A DNA stretch of 64,000 nt from DATARR01 sp044868005 (GTDB taxonomy: Bacteria > Acidobacteriota > Thermoanaerobaculia > Multivoradales > UBA5704), in the NCBI GenBank assembly GCA_044868005.1, contig JBIOVX010000211.1, positions 1 through 64,000 on the forward strand, read 5' to 3'. The number at the start of each line of letters is the position of its first letter. Positions within the stretch are counted from its first letter, which is position 1. A program made the position numbers and the translations under genes. The notes below the pieces were generated by a model, which saw nothing but the letters and a program-made list of their open reading frames with translations, searched no databases and was not told where the DNA came from. Shown piece after piece: positions 26,325-35,300 of this stretch.

Positions 26325-27113
26325 GTGGAACCCGCAGGGAAAATCAAGGTCGGCGTCTGCGAGGCGCCTGCCGAACTCGAGGCCGGGACGGCGGCGTGGG
26401 AAGAACTCTGCGCGGCGGCCTCGCGGCAGGCTCCGGACCTCCTGCTGCTCAACGAGATGCCTTTCGGCGCCTGGATCAGCGCGGGCGAGGCGTTCGAGGA
26501 AGACGCGTGGAGCCGTTCCCTCTCCCTCCACGAGGCGGGCCTGGCTCGCCTCCCCGAGCTCGGCGCCAGGGCCGTCGCCGGCACCAGGCCGCGGGTGCTC
26601 GACGGTCGCCGGGTCAACGAGGCGTTCGTGTGGACTCGCGACGGCGGGCTGCGCGGCGTCCACACGAAGCAGTACTTCCCGGACGAGGAGGGCTACTACG
26701 AAGCTCGCTGGTTCGAGGGCGGAGACCGGCACTTCATGACGGCGGAGGTTGCGGGCCTCCAGGTGGGCTTCCTCATCTGCACCGAGCTGATGTTCAACGA
26801 GCACGCGCGGCGCTACGGCAGGGCGGGCGCCGACGTCCTTCTGGTGCCCCGCGCCGTCGGAGCGGGCTCGCTGCGCCGCTGGCTCGTCGCGGCGCGCATG
26901 GCCGCCATCGTCTCCGGATGCTACGTCCTTTCCTCGAACCGTGCCGGAGCCGGTTCGCGCGGTCAGGCCTTCGGCGGCGCGGGTTGGATCGTGGATCCTT
27001 CCGGCGATCTCGTCGCCGAGACCTCTCCAGAGGCGCCGGTCGCCGTCCACGAGATCGACATCGCCCTCGTCCGCCGGGCGCAGAGCGAATATCCCTGCTA
27101 CGTGAAGGAGTAG
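26325..27113 (+). CDS. Carbon-nitrogen hydrolase (nitrilase superfamily)
   Basis: The 262-residue amidohydrolase has the complete Glu-Lys-Cys triad: Glu in LLLLNEMPFGAW, Lys in VHTKQYFPDE and Cys in GFLICTELMFNEHARRYG. Such enzymes hydrolyse amides, nitriles or N-carbamoyl compounds; the substrate is unknown. The GTG at 26325 (VEPAGKIKVGV) lies 8 nt after a TAAAAT box and is chosen because the family domain begins at KIKVGVCEAP. An open frame extends 44 codons upstream without conserved features. Confidence 0.85.
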   Translation: MEPAGKIKVGVCEAPAELEAGTAAWEELCAAASRQAPDLLLLNEMPFGAWISAGEAFEEDAWSRSLSLHEAGLARLPELGARAVAGTRPRVLDGRRVNEAFVWTRDGGLRGVHTKQYFPDEEGYYEARWFEGGDRHFMTAEVAGLQVGFLICTELMFNEHARRYGRAGADVLLVPRAVGAGSLRRWLVAARMAAIVSGCYVLSSNRAGAGSRGQAFGGAGWIVDPSGDLVAETSPEAPVAVHEIDIALVRRAQSEYPCYVKE

Positions 27114-27153
27114 GCGGGTGGAACCTGTCACCTTTTTATCCCGCGCATGCGGC

Positions 27154-27293
27154 ATGCCCTCCGAAGCCCTCACTCCCCTAGCCCCTCTCTCCCGGGGGGA
27201 GAGAGGGGAATAAGAAGCGCGTTTTCTGTCTTGCTCCCTCCTCTCCCTCTGGGAGAGGAGGGCCGGGGTGGTGAGGGCTTCGCAGGGTACGCC
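27154..27293. repeat. Dispersed nested inverted repeat, copy 5 (subfamily B)
   Basis: It has the same layout as 14564-14723: the left tip CCCTCCGAAGCCCTCACTCC, hairpins CTCTCTCCCGGGGGGAGAGAG and CCTCTCCCTCTGGGAGAGG, and the right tip GTGAGGGCTTCGCAGGG. It lies between two convergent genes and can serve as a bidirectional terminator. Confidence 0.85.
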
Positions 27294-27295
27294 GC

Positions 27296-28609
27296 CTACA
27301 CCGGTAAAAACGCGTAGCGCAGCACGAAGAGCACCGCGAGGGCCCACATCAGCCAGTGCACCTCGCCCCAGCGGCGGGCGGCGAGCTTGACGAGCGCGTA
27401 GACGACGATCCCCGCCGCCAGGCCGTGCGAGATGTTGAAGGTGAGCGGCATGAGCAGGGCGGTGAAGAAGGCCGGGGCCGCCTCGGTGATGTCCGACCAG
27501 TCGATCTCGCGCACGGCGCGCACCATGAGGATGCCGACGAGGATGAGCGCCGGCGCCGTGACCGGGGTGAAGCCGCCGGAGTCCGGCCGGCTGATCATGC
27601 CGACGAGCGGCGTGAGGAAGAGCGAGAGGAGGAGCAGCGCGCCGGTGACCACGTTGGCGAGCCCCGTGCGCGCGCCGACGCCGATGCCGGAGCCGCTCTC
27701 GATGTAGGAGGTCACCGGCGAGGTGCCGATGAGCGCGCCGCCCACCATGCCGGCCGCGTCGGCGGTGAGCGCGCGCTCGATGCGCGGCAGCTCGCCCTTG
27801 ACCAGCAGGCCGGCCTCGTGCGCCAGGCCCATCAGCGTCCCCAGGGTGTCGAAGAGGGCGAAGAAGAGGAGCACGAGGATGAGCGGCAGGTATTCGAGCC
27901 GCAGCGCGCCGAGGATGTCGATCTGGAGTCCGGGAAGCGCCAGGCTCGGCACGGAGACGATCGCCGCCGGTGCTTGCACCTCGCCGGTCGCGAGACCCGC
28001 GACGAGCGTCGCGGCGAGGCCCCAGAAGATGGCCGTACGCGCGCCAAGCGCCATCAGCACCAGCGACACCGCGAGGCCGAAGAGGGTCAGCAGGGCGGCG
28101 GGCGTATGGAGGTCCGCCATCGCCACCTGCGTCGCGGGATCGGCGCGCACGATGCCGCCGTGCTGCAGGCCGATGAAGGCGATGAAGAGGCCGATGCCCA
28201 CGGCGCCGGCGAGCTTGATGCTCTCCGGCACCGCTTGCACGAGCACCCTGCGCGCGCCGGTCACCGTCAGCACCACGAAGACGAGCCCGGCCCAGAACAC
28301 CATGCCGAGCGCCGTCTGCCAGGGCACCCCCGCGCCGATGCAGATGCCGTAGGCGAAGAAGGCGTTCATGCCCATCCCCGGCGCGAGCGCGATGGGATAG
28401 TTGGCGATGAAGGCCATGAGCAGAGTGGCGAAAGCTGCGGAGAGCGCGGTGGCGATGATGGCGCCCTCGGCCGGCATCTTGGCCGCCGTCAGGAACATCG
28501 GATTGACGGCCAGGATGTAGGCCATGGTGAGGAACGTCGTGACGCCGCCGAGGATCTCCCGGCCCGGCGTCGAGCCGGCCGCGCGGACGTGGAAGAGGCG
28601 TTCGAGCAT
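27296..28609 (-). CDS. NCS2-family nucleobase permease (AzgA-like)
   Basis: The 437-residue inner-membrane transporter has about 12-14 hydrophobic segments. It is of the NCS2 type that imports purines such as adenine, guanine or hypoxanthine by proton symport. Family landmarks are GGVTTFLTMAYILAVNP at the N-terminus, APGMGMNAFFAY, LFFALFDTLGTLMG and TSPVTSYIESGSGIGVGART. The length is normal. It is transcribed alone, flanked on both sides by palindromic repeats. The purine assignment is compatible with the molybdenum hydroxylase operon 6 kb away, but no direct link is shown. Confidence 0.9.
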   Translation of the reverse strand: MLERLFHVRAAGSTPGREILGGVTTFLTMAYILAVNPMFLTAAKMPAEGAIIATALSAAFATLLMAFIANYPIALAPGMGMNAFFAYGICIGAGVPWQTALGMVFWAGLVFVVLTVTGARRVLVQAVPESIKLAGAVGIGLFIAFIGLQHGGIVRADPATQVAMADLHTPAALLTLFGLAVSLVLMALGARTAIFWGLAATLVAGLATGEVQAPAAIVSVPSLALPGLQIDILGALRLEYLPLILVLLFFALFDTLGTLMGLAHEAGLLVKGELPRIERALTADAAGMVGGALIGTSPVTSYIESGSGIGVGARTGLANVVTGALLLLSLFLTPLVGMISRPDSGGFTPVTAPALILVGILMVRAVREIDWSDITEAAPAFFTALLMPLTFNISHGLAAGIVVYALVKLAARRWGEVHWLMWALAVLFVLRYAFLPV

Positions 28610-28669
28610 GGGCGGGTATGTTACGTCACAGACGCTCTCCAGAGGTGCCTCTTAGTTGAGGCGTTCTGC

Positions 28670-28835
28670 GCTCCGAAGCCTCACCCCCTGGCCCCCTCTC
28701 CCTGACGGGCGAGGGGGGACGATTCACAGCCAGCCTTGGCAATAGGCGGCCACCTTTTCCGGCAAGCCCCTTCATTGGCGTCCCCCCTCGCCCGTCAGGG
28801 AGAGGGGGACAGGGGGTGAGGTCTCGAAGCGTACG
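28670..28835. repeat. Dispersed nested inverted repeat, copy 6 (full length)
   Basis: This is a close relative of 12869-13037: CGAAGCCTCACCCCCTGGCC at the left, GACGGGCGAGGGGGGACGA, the central palindrome CTTGGCAATAGG...TTCCGGCAAG, then CCCCCTCGCCCGTCAGGGAG and GGGGGTGAGG. It separates the divergent permease and pyrF genes. Confidence 0.9.
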
Positions 28836-28872
28836 CCGCCTGTGTTACGTTGATCCGACTGGAGGGAGGACG

Positions 28873-29634
28873 ATGTTCGACGACCCCAAAGAGCCCGAAG
28901 CCGGCGATCCCATCTATCTCTCGGCGAAGACGATTCCGCCGGAGGAGCGGCTGATCTTCGCTCTCGACGTGCCGGACGCGGCGGAGGCGCGGCGCCTGGT
29001 CGGCGTGCTGCGCGAGGCGGTGCAGTTCTACAAGGTGGGGCTGGAGCTGTTCCTCTCCGGCGAGGGGTTCGCGCTGGTCGACTGGCTGGTCGAGCAGGAG
29101 AAGAAGGTCTTCCTCGATCTCAAGCTCTATGACATCCCCGAGACGGTGGGACGCGCCGTCCGCCGGCTGCGCGCGCGGCCGGTCACCTTCCTCACCGTGC
29201 ACGGCGACGGCGACATCCTGGAGGCCGCCTGCCGCGAGAAGGGGGAGCTGAAGATCCTCGCCGTCACCGTCCTCACCAGCCTCGACCGCGAGGGCCTGCG
29301 CGAGCTCGGCTTCGGCGGCGAGATGGCGGATCTCGTCCTCTCCCGCGCCCGCCGCGCCCAGGAGGTGGGCTGCGACGGCGTCATCGCTTCCGGCCTCGAG
29401 GCGCGCAACCTGCGCGACCAGCTCGGAGGGAAGATGCTCATCGTCACTCCCGGCATCCGTCCCGCCGGCAACCGTCCGGCGGACGACCAGAAGCGCGTGG
29501 TCACCGTCGAAGAGGCGCTCCGCCACGGCGCCGACTACATCGTCGTCGGCCGGCCCATCCGCGACGCTCCCGATCCCTACGAGGCGGCGCTGCACGTCCA
29601 GGGGACGATCGAGGGGTTGTTCCTTTCGGGGTGA
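28873..29634 (+). CDS. pyrF: Orotidine-5'-phosphate decarboxylase
   Basis: The 253-residue TIM-barrel enzyme makes UMP from OMP, the last step of de novo pyrimidine synthesis. The catalytic Asp-Lys-Asp array is seen in VFLDLKLYDIPETV. The first strand LIFALDVPDAAEA and the phosphate loop IVTPGIRPAG ... YIVVGRPI are also typical. An N-terminal extension of about 25 residues precedes the barrel. The ATG at 28873 follows GGAGGGAGG and is clearly the start. It is transcribed alone and ends at a cruciform-type terminator. Confidence 0.95.
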   Translation: MFDDPKEPEAGDPIYLSAKTIPPEERLIFALDVPDAAEARRLVGVLREAVQFYKVGLELFLSGEGFALVDWLVEQEKKVFLDLKLYDIPETVGRAVRRLRARPVTFLTVHGDGDILEAACREKGELKILAVTVLTSLDREGLRELGFGGEMADLVLSRARRAQEVGCDGVIASGLEARNLRDQLGGKMLIVTPGIRPAGNRPADDQKRVVTVEEALRHGADYIVVGRPIRDAPDPYEAALHVQGTIEGLFLSG

Positions 29635-29656
29635 TCGGCGCCAAAAAAAGCTGAAA

Positions 29657-29715
29657 AGACATAAAGGATCAAGAAGCCTCCTGGACGTTGGCGTCCTTGT
29701 TATCCTTTATGTCCT
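29657..29715 (+). terminator. Cruciform-type terminator after pyrF
   Basis: AGACATAAAGGAT and ATCCTTTATGTCCT form a long imperfect stem that encloses a second hairpin, GGACG-TTGG-CGTCC. It lies 22 nt after the pyrF stop. The purine-rich arm AGGACATAAAGGA also appears at the end of fdrA (38711-38724). Confidence 0.6.
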
Positions 29716-29952
29716 TGGAACCTTTGTTAACAATCGTGCGATGGCGCAATTTAATATTGTGATCGCCGCTGCGTTTTCAGCGCAGGGCTTTGCAACCAGC
29801 GTTTTTCCTGCCATACTCGAATTCCCTCTGGGAGGAGGGGGGCCGCAGCCCAGGGCCGTTCAATTTATTCCTTTCCATTAAAAAGCGCAGACTCTGCTCC
29901 GGATGTAACGCCGAAGCCTTCCGCCGCGACTAATGTCCCGTGGGAGGGCGAA
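29716..29952. other. Intergenic region without a recognised gene
   Basis: This interval has AT-rich patches (CAATTTAATATTGTGAT) and a short hairpin CGCTG-CGTTTT-CAGCG, but no open frame with codon use like the neighbours. It probably holds the promoter of the hydrolase at 29953; no -35/-10 pair stands out. Confidence 0.4.
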
Positions 29953-30903
29953 ATGGCGAGGAGGATAGTGATGGTGCAGAGAACGGCCCCACCGCGGCCA
30001 CCGGCCCGAATCGAACGGATGGCGATGCGCTACTTCCTGGCGCTGTCACCGCATCTGCCGCCCGTCGCGCAGCCGGAGCCGCCGGAGAGACTGGCGCCTT
30101 TCGAGAGCGTGACCTTGCCGCGGCGCCAGGCGCCCGGCACTCTCTCGGCGACCTGGTATCCGGCGTCCGCCCATCCGCGCGGCGGCGTGCTCCTCCTCCA
30201 TCCGTGGCTGGTGTGGGGCAAGGCCTACTTCCATCTGCGCGGCCGCGTCGAGGCCCTGCGGCAGGCCGGATACCACGTGCTGGCATTGGACTTCCCGGGC
30301 TTCGGCGAGAGCGGTGCCGCCGGCGGCTTCTTCGACCGCGACGTGGAGGCAGGCATCGAGGCGCTGCTGCAGCGCGTGGGAGACCTGCCCTTGCATCTGT
30401 GGGGAATCAGCGCCGGCGGCTACTGGGCTCATCCGTTCCTCAGCCGCACCGACTTGGTGGCGGGCGCCATGTTCGAGGACGTCTCGCCCCATCTCTTCGA
30501 ATGGTCGTGGCGCGAGGCGCCGCTGTACCGGCCGGGATATTTCCTCTTCCGCTGGTGCCTGCCGTCCGCGTACCGCTTTCTGGACATCCGCCACCACGCC
30601 GCCGCGATGTCCCTGCGCGCGGTCGCCTACGCCAGCGGCGAGCGCGACCGCGGGGTGCGGCCGGAGGACACCCGCGAGCTCGCCGCGCTCACCGGCGGCC
30701 GCTGTCACATCGTGCCCGGGGCCGGCCATCTCGCCGCCATCAAGATCGCGGCGGAAGAGCTCACCGCGCTCGCGCTCGACACCTTCCGGCGGGCGGAGAG
30801 CCAGCCGACGGCGGTGCCCTCCGGCGCGAGCGCCTACAGCATCGAGACGCGGACGTGCAGGGTGGAAGCTTCTCCGGCTACCGCCGCTTATCTCTACCCC
30901 TAG
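29953..30903 (+). CDS. Alpha/beta hydrolase
   Basis: The 316-residue alpha/beta hydrolase-fold protein has the nucleophile elbow LWGISAGGYWAH (GxSxG), an oxyanion region VLLLHPWLVWGKAYF and the catalytic His in VPGAGHLAAIKI. The motif FPGFGESG is typical of esterase or peptidase-like hydrolases. No signal peptide is evident. The substrate is unknown. GGGAGGGCGAA precedes the ATG. The stop is followed by a short perfect hairpin at 30951. Confidence 0.82.
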   Translation: MARRIVMVQRTAPPRPPARIERMAMRYFLALSPHLPPVAQPEPPERLAPFESVTLPRRQAPGTLSATWYPASAHPRGGVLLLHPWLVWGKAYFHLRGRVEALRQAGYHVLALDFPGFGESGAAGGFFDRDVEAGIEALLQRVGDLPLHLWGISAGGYWAHPFLSRTDLVAGAMFEDVSPHLFEWSWREAPLYRPGYFLFRWCLPSAYRFLDIRHHAAAMSLRAVAYASGERDRGVRPEDTRELAALTGGRCHIVPGAGHLAAIKIAAEELTALALDTFRRAESQPTAVPSGASAYSIETRTCRVEASPATAAYLYP

Positions 30904-30950
30904 ACGGCTAAGTTCAGTTGCGTTGTGGACCACAGACGGGGGAACCCTTC

Positions 30951-30973
30951 GAAGCCTCACCCCCTGAGGCTTC
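30951..30973. repeat. Minimal unit of the dispersed inverted repeat
   Basis: GAAGCCTCA and TGAGGCTTC form a perfect 9-bp stem around CCCCC. The sequence equals the two outer tips of the long elements at 12869 and 28670 joined with the interior missing, suggesting excision or a founding unit. It lies 47 nt after the hydrolase stop and may act as a terminator. Confidence 0.7.
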
Positions 30974-31052
30974 GGAGGGCACCCCCATTCAGAATCACCG
31001 GCTGACTGTACCTCTACCGCGGAGTCGAGTCCGGCGGTCTCCATTCCCCCTG

Positions 31053-31061
31053 TGCTAGGCT
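31053..31061 (+). promoter_or_regulatory. Extended -10 promoter (TGCTAGGCT)
   Basis: This is the same nonamer as at 5760-5768 and (minus strand) 62216-62224, here 74 nt before the chosen GTG start of the large metallopeptidase gene. No -35 box is visible. Confidence 0.45.
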
Positions 31062-31135
31062 TCTTGTTGAACTCAAAATCTGTCGCGAATCAACGAATGG
31101 GCGAGGCGGCATCCGTCATGGGACGAGGAGAAGCT

Positions 31136-34100
31136 GTGCGGCGCTGGTGCCAGATCGGGGCGGTCATTCTGCTGGCTCTGGCGTTGGGCGGCCGGGAGGC
31201 GCGGGCCGACAACGCGGCCGGCGATTCAGAGGGGTCCGCCGTCCGCGTGGCGAGCACGGCGAAGCCGCGCGCGGTGTCGGCGGCCGAGCGCGCCGCCGTG
31301 GAGATGGCGGCCGGATTCCTCCAGCAGGGGCCCGAAGCTCTCTGGCCGCGGCTGGCGCCCGCTTCTCCGCTGCGCAAGCTCGGCCACGCCAGCGCGCTGC
31401 GGGAGATCGCCGCCCGGGTAGGCCCGGCCGACGGCGCCACCTGGCAGTTGCTCACGCCGGGTCCGGGCTTCGACCAGCGGACCGCGGTCTTCGGCGTGGA
31501 GTTCGCCTCGGGGTTGGACGAGACCCTCGTCTTTCATCTCGTGAGCCAGGGCGGATGGAAGCTCTCCGACATCCGGACGAGCGTCGATCCGGTCGAGATC
31601 AAGGCGCCTTCCGAATCCGCGGCATCCATGATGTTCCAGTCGCGGCGCCGCAAGCGCATCGCCGTGGCCGCCGCCATTCTCCTGTTCTTCGTCGGTGTGG
31701 GCGCGGCCTCTCAGCTCGAGCGTGCCCGCAAACGCAGCGCGGCGGTCGCCGCCGCGCTCACGGCCTTCGCCCTCGGCGCCGGCGTGCTGTTCTGGCAGTT
31801 GCTGCCCGGCGCTCCCCGACTGATCAAGCGGGACAAGCCGGACAAGCCGCCGGCCGTCGTCCGGCTGGGCGAGCTGGCCCCGCTGCGGGCCGCGCTCGCC
31901 GCGGGCTCCGACCGCGCCGAGATCGAGCGGCGCCTGGCCGCCTCGCCCCGGGACCCGGCGCTGCGCGACGTGCAGGATCTCTGGCGCGCCCAGTACCTGC
32001 TCGGGGAAGCGAAGCTGCCGGCGGTCGACGGCATCCTGGACCGCTTCCCCTCCCCCACGGAATATCCGCTCGCCGAGCTGCTGCGCGCCCGCCTCGCCTT
32101 CGTCCGGCTGCAGCCCAAAGAGGCGGCCAAGTCCTACGACCGGCTCATCGACTCCAGCCTCGACGACGACGGCCTGCGCCTGGAGTCGGCGGTCGTCAAG
32201 ACCCTGAGCAACGAGATGGGCCTGGCGCAGGTCGAGTTCACCCTCATGGCGGAGATGGGCTCGCGGCTGGCGGAGTCCTGGTATGCCGCCGCCGAGGTCA
32301 GCGCCGCGGATGATCAGATGGAGGACGCCGAGAGCCTCCTGCGCCAGGCCTGGCAGCTCCAGCCGGTGCCGCGCTCGGAGCTGTTCGGCAATCCCCTGCT
32401 CTCGGTGGTGGTGGCGCGGCCGAAGGTCTTTCCGCTGTTCGCGTTCGGCAAGACCGAGGAGGCTCGCGTCCCGCCCAAGGGAACGCCGCGCCCCCTCCTC
32501 CTGCCGGACACGGCGAGCGCCGCTACGTGCGGCCAGTCGCTCCGCCTCGTCTTCGGCACGGCGGAGCTGCTGGTGCCCGGCGGCGCGGAGCTGGCACCGG
32601 CGAGCTCGGTCGTGGAGGACGCGGACGTCTGGAGCCGCCACGTCGAGGAGAAGGCGCTCGCCGCCCTGCCGACCCTCACCGCCGGCGGCGCGCAGGAGAG
32701 CTTCCAGCCCCGCCGCCTGCGCCTCGCCGAGCTGGCGGGCCGGGCTCTCGCCGAGCAGAACCGCTGGAGCGATCTGCTCGCTCTCACCGAGCCGGTCGCG
32801 GCCCACGTCGAGAAGGCGCCGGCGATCCTCGTCCGCCTGCGGGCCCAGGCGCTCCATCAGCTCGAGCGCGACGAGGAGGCGAGGCGGCTCCTCATCCGCC
32901 TCGCCAAGACCGACATCGCCAGCCGCCGGCCCGCCCCGGGAACGCTCTTCGAGCTCGCCGAGCTGTTCGCCGCCACCGGCCAGTACGACACGGCGATCAA
33001 GCTGTCGCGCAAGGCCGACTCCCAATTGCCCGAGCCGCGCGGGGAGCGCCGCCGCAGGCAGCTCGCCCTGGAGCGCGACCTCGCCGCGTCGTATGCCAGC
33101 TACCGCTCGGAGCACTTCGACGTGCGGTATCCGCGGGCCACGGGCGAGCTCTACGCCCGCGGCGTGTCGCAGGTGCTCGAGGCGGAGCACCGCCGCCTGC
33201 AGCAGTGGATCCCGGAAGCCGGCAAGAAGCCGATCGAAGTCCACCTCTTCTCGGTTCAGGAGTTCATGAGCAGCTTCGGCGGCGGCGGCGTCGTGGGCAT
33301 CTTCGACGGCAAGGTGCGGGTGCCCCTCGCCGATCTGTGGAGCCTCGATCCGGTGCTGGTGGCGATCCTCTCCCACGAGCTGGCCCACGCCATGATCGCC
33401 GCGAGGACGCGCGACCAGGCGCCGCACTGGCTGCAGGAGGGGTTGGCGCAGCACATCGAGATGGGAGTGGGCCGGCTCAATCCCATGCCGGATCTGGCGC
33501 GCACCGGCCGCGCCCTGTCGTTTCCGACGATCGACCTCATCCTGCGCGGGTTCGCCGAGCCGCAGCTCGTGGATCTCGCCTATGGCGAAGCGGCGTGGAC
33601 GGTGAATTTCATCGAATCGCGCTGGGGCGTCAAGGGGATTCACCGGCTGCTCGCCGCCTTCGCCGCCGGCAAGACCACGGAGCAGGCCCTGCGCGAGGTC
33701 TGCGGCCTTTCGCAGGCCGAGTTCGATCGCGCGCTCTGGGCGTGGGGCACCTCGCGGGCGCCGAAGAGCCGCAACCTGGAGGTGCGGCTCTATGAGAAGG
33801 AGTACATCTCGCAGGTGATGCACGAGCGGGGCCGGAAGGAGGACGACACCGCGCCGCAGATCGGACTGCGCGAGGAGATCCGTTCGAAGATGGTCCTCGA
33901 CGAGCAGCAGGCCGAGGAGCGGCGCCGGGCCATGGCCGCCTGGCACCGCGTATACGCCCCGCGGACCGAGGGAGTCCGGCAGGCCTTCAGGGAGATCCTC
34001 CAGGTATATACGGGGAAGTCGACGGCGAACCCGGCGCGATCGTGCAACGCCCTGTCGATCGCGGTGTCCCATTCGCTCGCCGACCCCCAGTTGTGGTCCT

Positions 34101-34273
34101 CTCCCGACCCCAAGGTCAACCGGGCGCTGCGCGACACCTATGAGCTGCTCGCGAAGCTGGCCTCCGCCTGTGCGGGCGGCCGGGACGCGGAGGCGCGAGT
34201 GCTGTTCAGGCAGTCCGGCGAGGCCCTGGCCAACGCCACCCGGCTCCTGGCGCCGTATGGGTTGGAGCCGTAA
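31136..34273 (+). CDS. Large membrane-anchored HELAH metallopeptidase with TPR repeats
   Basis: The protein (1045 residues from the chosen start) has an N-terminal hydrophobic signal (IGAVILLALALGG), then a folded segment. Two transmembrane helices follow near residues 176-222 (IAVAAAILLFFVGVGAAS, VAAALTAFALGAGVLFW). A long alpha-helical repeat region lies at about 240-650. The peptidase-MA-like domain has ILSHELAHAMIA near residue 746 (HExxH) and the third ligand in HWLQEGLAQHIEM. Basic and acidic helices end the protein. The GTG at 31136 follows GAGGAG with 5-nt spacing; in-frame starts at 31052, 31097 and 31118 lack such a site. A role in periplasmic proteolysis is inferred. Confidence 0.78.
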   Translation: MRRWCQIGAVILLALALGGREARADNAAGDSEGSAVRVASTAKPRAVSAAERAAVEMAAGFLQQGPEALWPRLAPASPLRKLGHASALREIAARVGPADGATWQLLTPGPGFDQRTAVFGVEFASGLDETLVFHLVSQGGWKLSDIRTSVDPVEIKAPSESAASMMFQSRRRKRIAVAAAILLFFVGVGAASQLERARKRSAAVAAALTAFALGAGVLFWQLLPGAPRLIKRDKPDKPPAVVRLGELAPLRAALAAGSDRAEIERRLAASPRDPALRDVQDLWRAQYLLGEAKLPAVDGILDRFPSPTEYPLAELLRARLAFVRLQPKEAAKSYDRLIDSSLDDDGLRLESAVVKTLSNEMGLAQVEFTLMAEMGSRLAESWYAAAEVSAADDQMEDAESLLRQAWQLQPVPRSELFGNPLLSVVVARPKVFPLFAFGKTEEARVPPKGTPRPLLLPDTASAATCGQSLRLVFGTAELLVPGGAELAPASSVVEDADVWSRHVEEKALAALPTLTAGGAQESFQPRRLRLAELAGRALAEQNRWSDLLALTEPVAAHVEKAPAILVRLRAQALHQLERDEEARRLLIRLAKTDIASRRPAPGTLFELAELFAATGQYDTAIKLSRKADSQLPEPRGERRRRQLALERDLAASYASYRSEHFDVRYPRATGELYARGVSQVLEAEHRRLQQWIPEAGKKPIEVHLFSVQEFMSSFGGGGVVGIFDGKVRVPLADLWSLDPVLVAILSHELAHAMIAARTRDQAPHWLQEGLAQHIEMGVGRLNPMPDLARTGRALSFPTIDLILRGFAEPQLVDLAYGEAAWTVNFIESRWGVKGIHRLLAAFAAGKTTEQALREVCGLSQAEFDRALWAWGTSRAPKSRNLEVRLYEKEYISQVMHERGRKEDDTAPQIGLREEIRSKMVLDEQQAEERRRAMAAWHRVYAPRTEGVRQAFREILQVYTGKSTANPARSCNALSIAVSHSLADPQLWSSPDPKVNRALRDTYELLAKLASACAGGRDAEARVLFRQSGEALANATRLLAPYGLEP

Positions 34274-34291
34274 GGGCGGAGAGAAATCCAA

Positions 34292-34353
34292 TGTAGGGGC
34301 GGCCCTACGTGGCCGCCCTCCCCCCAGGGCGCCCACACAGGGGCGCCCCTACA
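34292..34353. repeat. GTAGGGGCG-type palindromic element, diverged copy
   Basis: The ends TGTAGGGGCG and CGCCCCTACA are complementary, and the interior includes GGCGGCCCTACGTGGCCGCC (itself palindromic). Related to the element at 3008-3065. It lies between the metallopeptidase gene and the molybdenum hydroxylase operon. Confidence 0.75.
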
Positions 34354-34418
34354 GATCCGGTTTCCCTCAAGCAGGATACAATCCCGCGGATCGACCCGGA
34401 GGAAGGGGGAGTCCGCGG

Positions 34419-35300
34419 ATGAAGCCCGCTCCATTCGAGTATCAGGCACCCGCCTCGCTGGAGGCTGCGCTCGACGTCCTCGCCCGCCATGGCGGGGACG
34501 CCAAGCTGCTGGCCGGCGGGCAGAGCCTGATCCCGGTGATGAACTTCCGGCTGGCGGCGCCGGCGCTGCTCGTCGACATCAACAAGCTGACGGAGCTGGA
34601 CTTCATCCGCCGCGGCGAGGACGGCACCCTGCGGATCGGCGCCTTGACGCGCCAGCGCCGGCTGGAGCGGGACCCCCTCGTGGCCGAATCGGCGCCGCTG
34701 CTCCATGAGGCCGTACCGTTCATCGCCCATCCGCAGATCCGCAACCGCGGCACCTTCGGCGGCAGCCTGGCGCACGCCGATCCGGCGGCCGAGCTGCCGG
34801 CGCTCGCCGTGGCGCTGCGCGCCCGGCTGCGGCTGCGCAAGGCCGGCGGCGACCGCTGGGTGGACGCCGGAGACTTCTTCGCCGGCCTCTTCACCACCGC
34901 GCTGGAGCCGGACGAGATGCTGGTCGAAGCCGAGATTCCGCCGCTGCCGCCGCGCACCGGCTGGGCCTTCCTGGAGATCGCCCGCCGGCACGGCGATTAC
35001 GCGCAGGTGGGGATCGCGGCCCTGGTGACGCTCGACGACGCCGGCAAGTGCCGCGAGGCCCGGCTGGTCTATCTGAGCGCCGGCGACCGGCCGGTCGTGG
35101 CGCGCGAGGCGGCGCGGCTGCTGGCCGGCGAGGAGATCTCGCCGCCGGCGATCGAGGCCGCGGCGCAGAAGGCCTCGCGCGAGGAGATGAGCCCGTTCGG
35201 GGACGTCCACGCGTCGGCCGATTTCAAACGCCATCTGGCGCGCGTGCTCACCGGCCGCGCCTTGCGCCGGGCGGCCGAACGGGCGAGGGCCGCGGCGTGA
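34419..35300 (+). CDS. Molybdenum hydroxylase FAD-binding (medium) subunit
   Basis: The 293-residue CoxM/XdhB-type subunit carries FAD and passes electrons from the 2Fe-2S clusters. The FAD motifs are visible: KLLAGGQSLIPVMNFRL near the N-terminus and HPQIRNRGTFGGSLAHADPA. The C-terminal CO_deh_flav_C region follows. The ATG at 34419 is preceded by GGAGGAAGGGGGAG. It is the first gene of a coupled operon (medium, small, amidase, FdrA, YlbE, GT-C-like, cyclase, large subunit). Its TGA overlaps the small subunit's GTG. Confidence 0.93.
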   Translation: MKPAPFEYQAPASLEAALDVLARHGGDAKLLAGGQSLIPVMNFRLAAPALLVDINKLTELDFIRRGEDGTLRIGALTRQRRLERDPLVAESAPLLHEAVPFIAHPQIRNRGTFGGSLAHADPAAELPALAVALRARLRLRKAGGDRWVDAGDFFAGLFTTALEPDEMLVEAEIPPLPPRTGWAFLEIARRHGDYAQVGIAALVTLDDAGKCREARLVYLSAGDRPVVAREAARLLAGEEISPPAIEAAAQKASREEMSPFGDVHASADFKRHLARVLTGRALRRAAERARAAA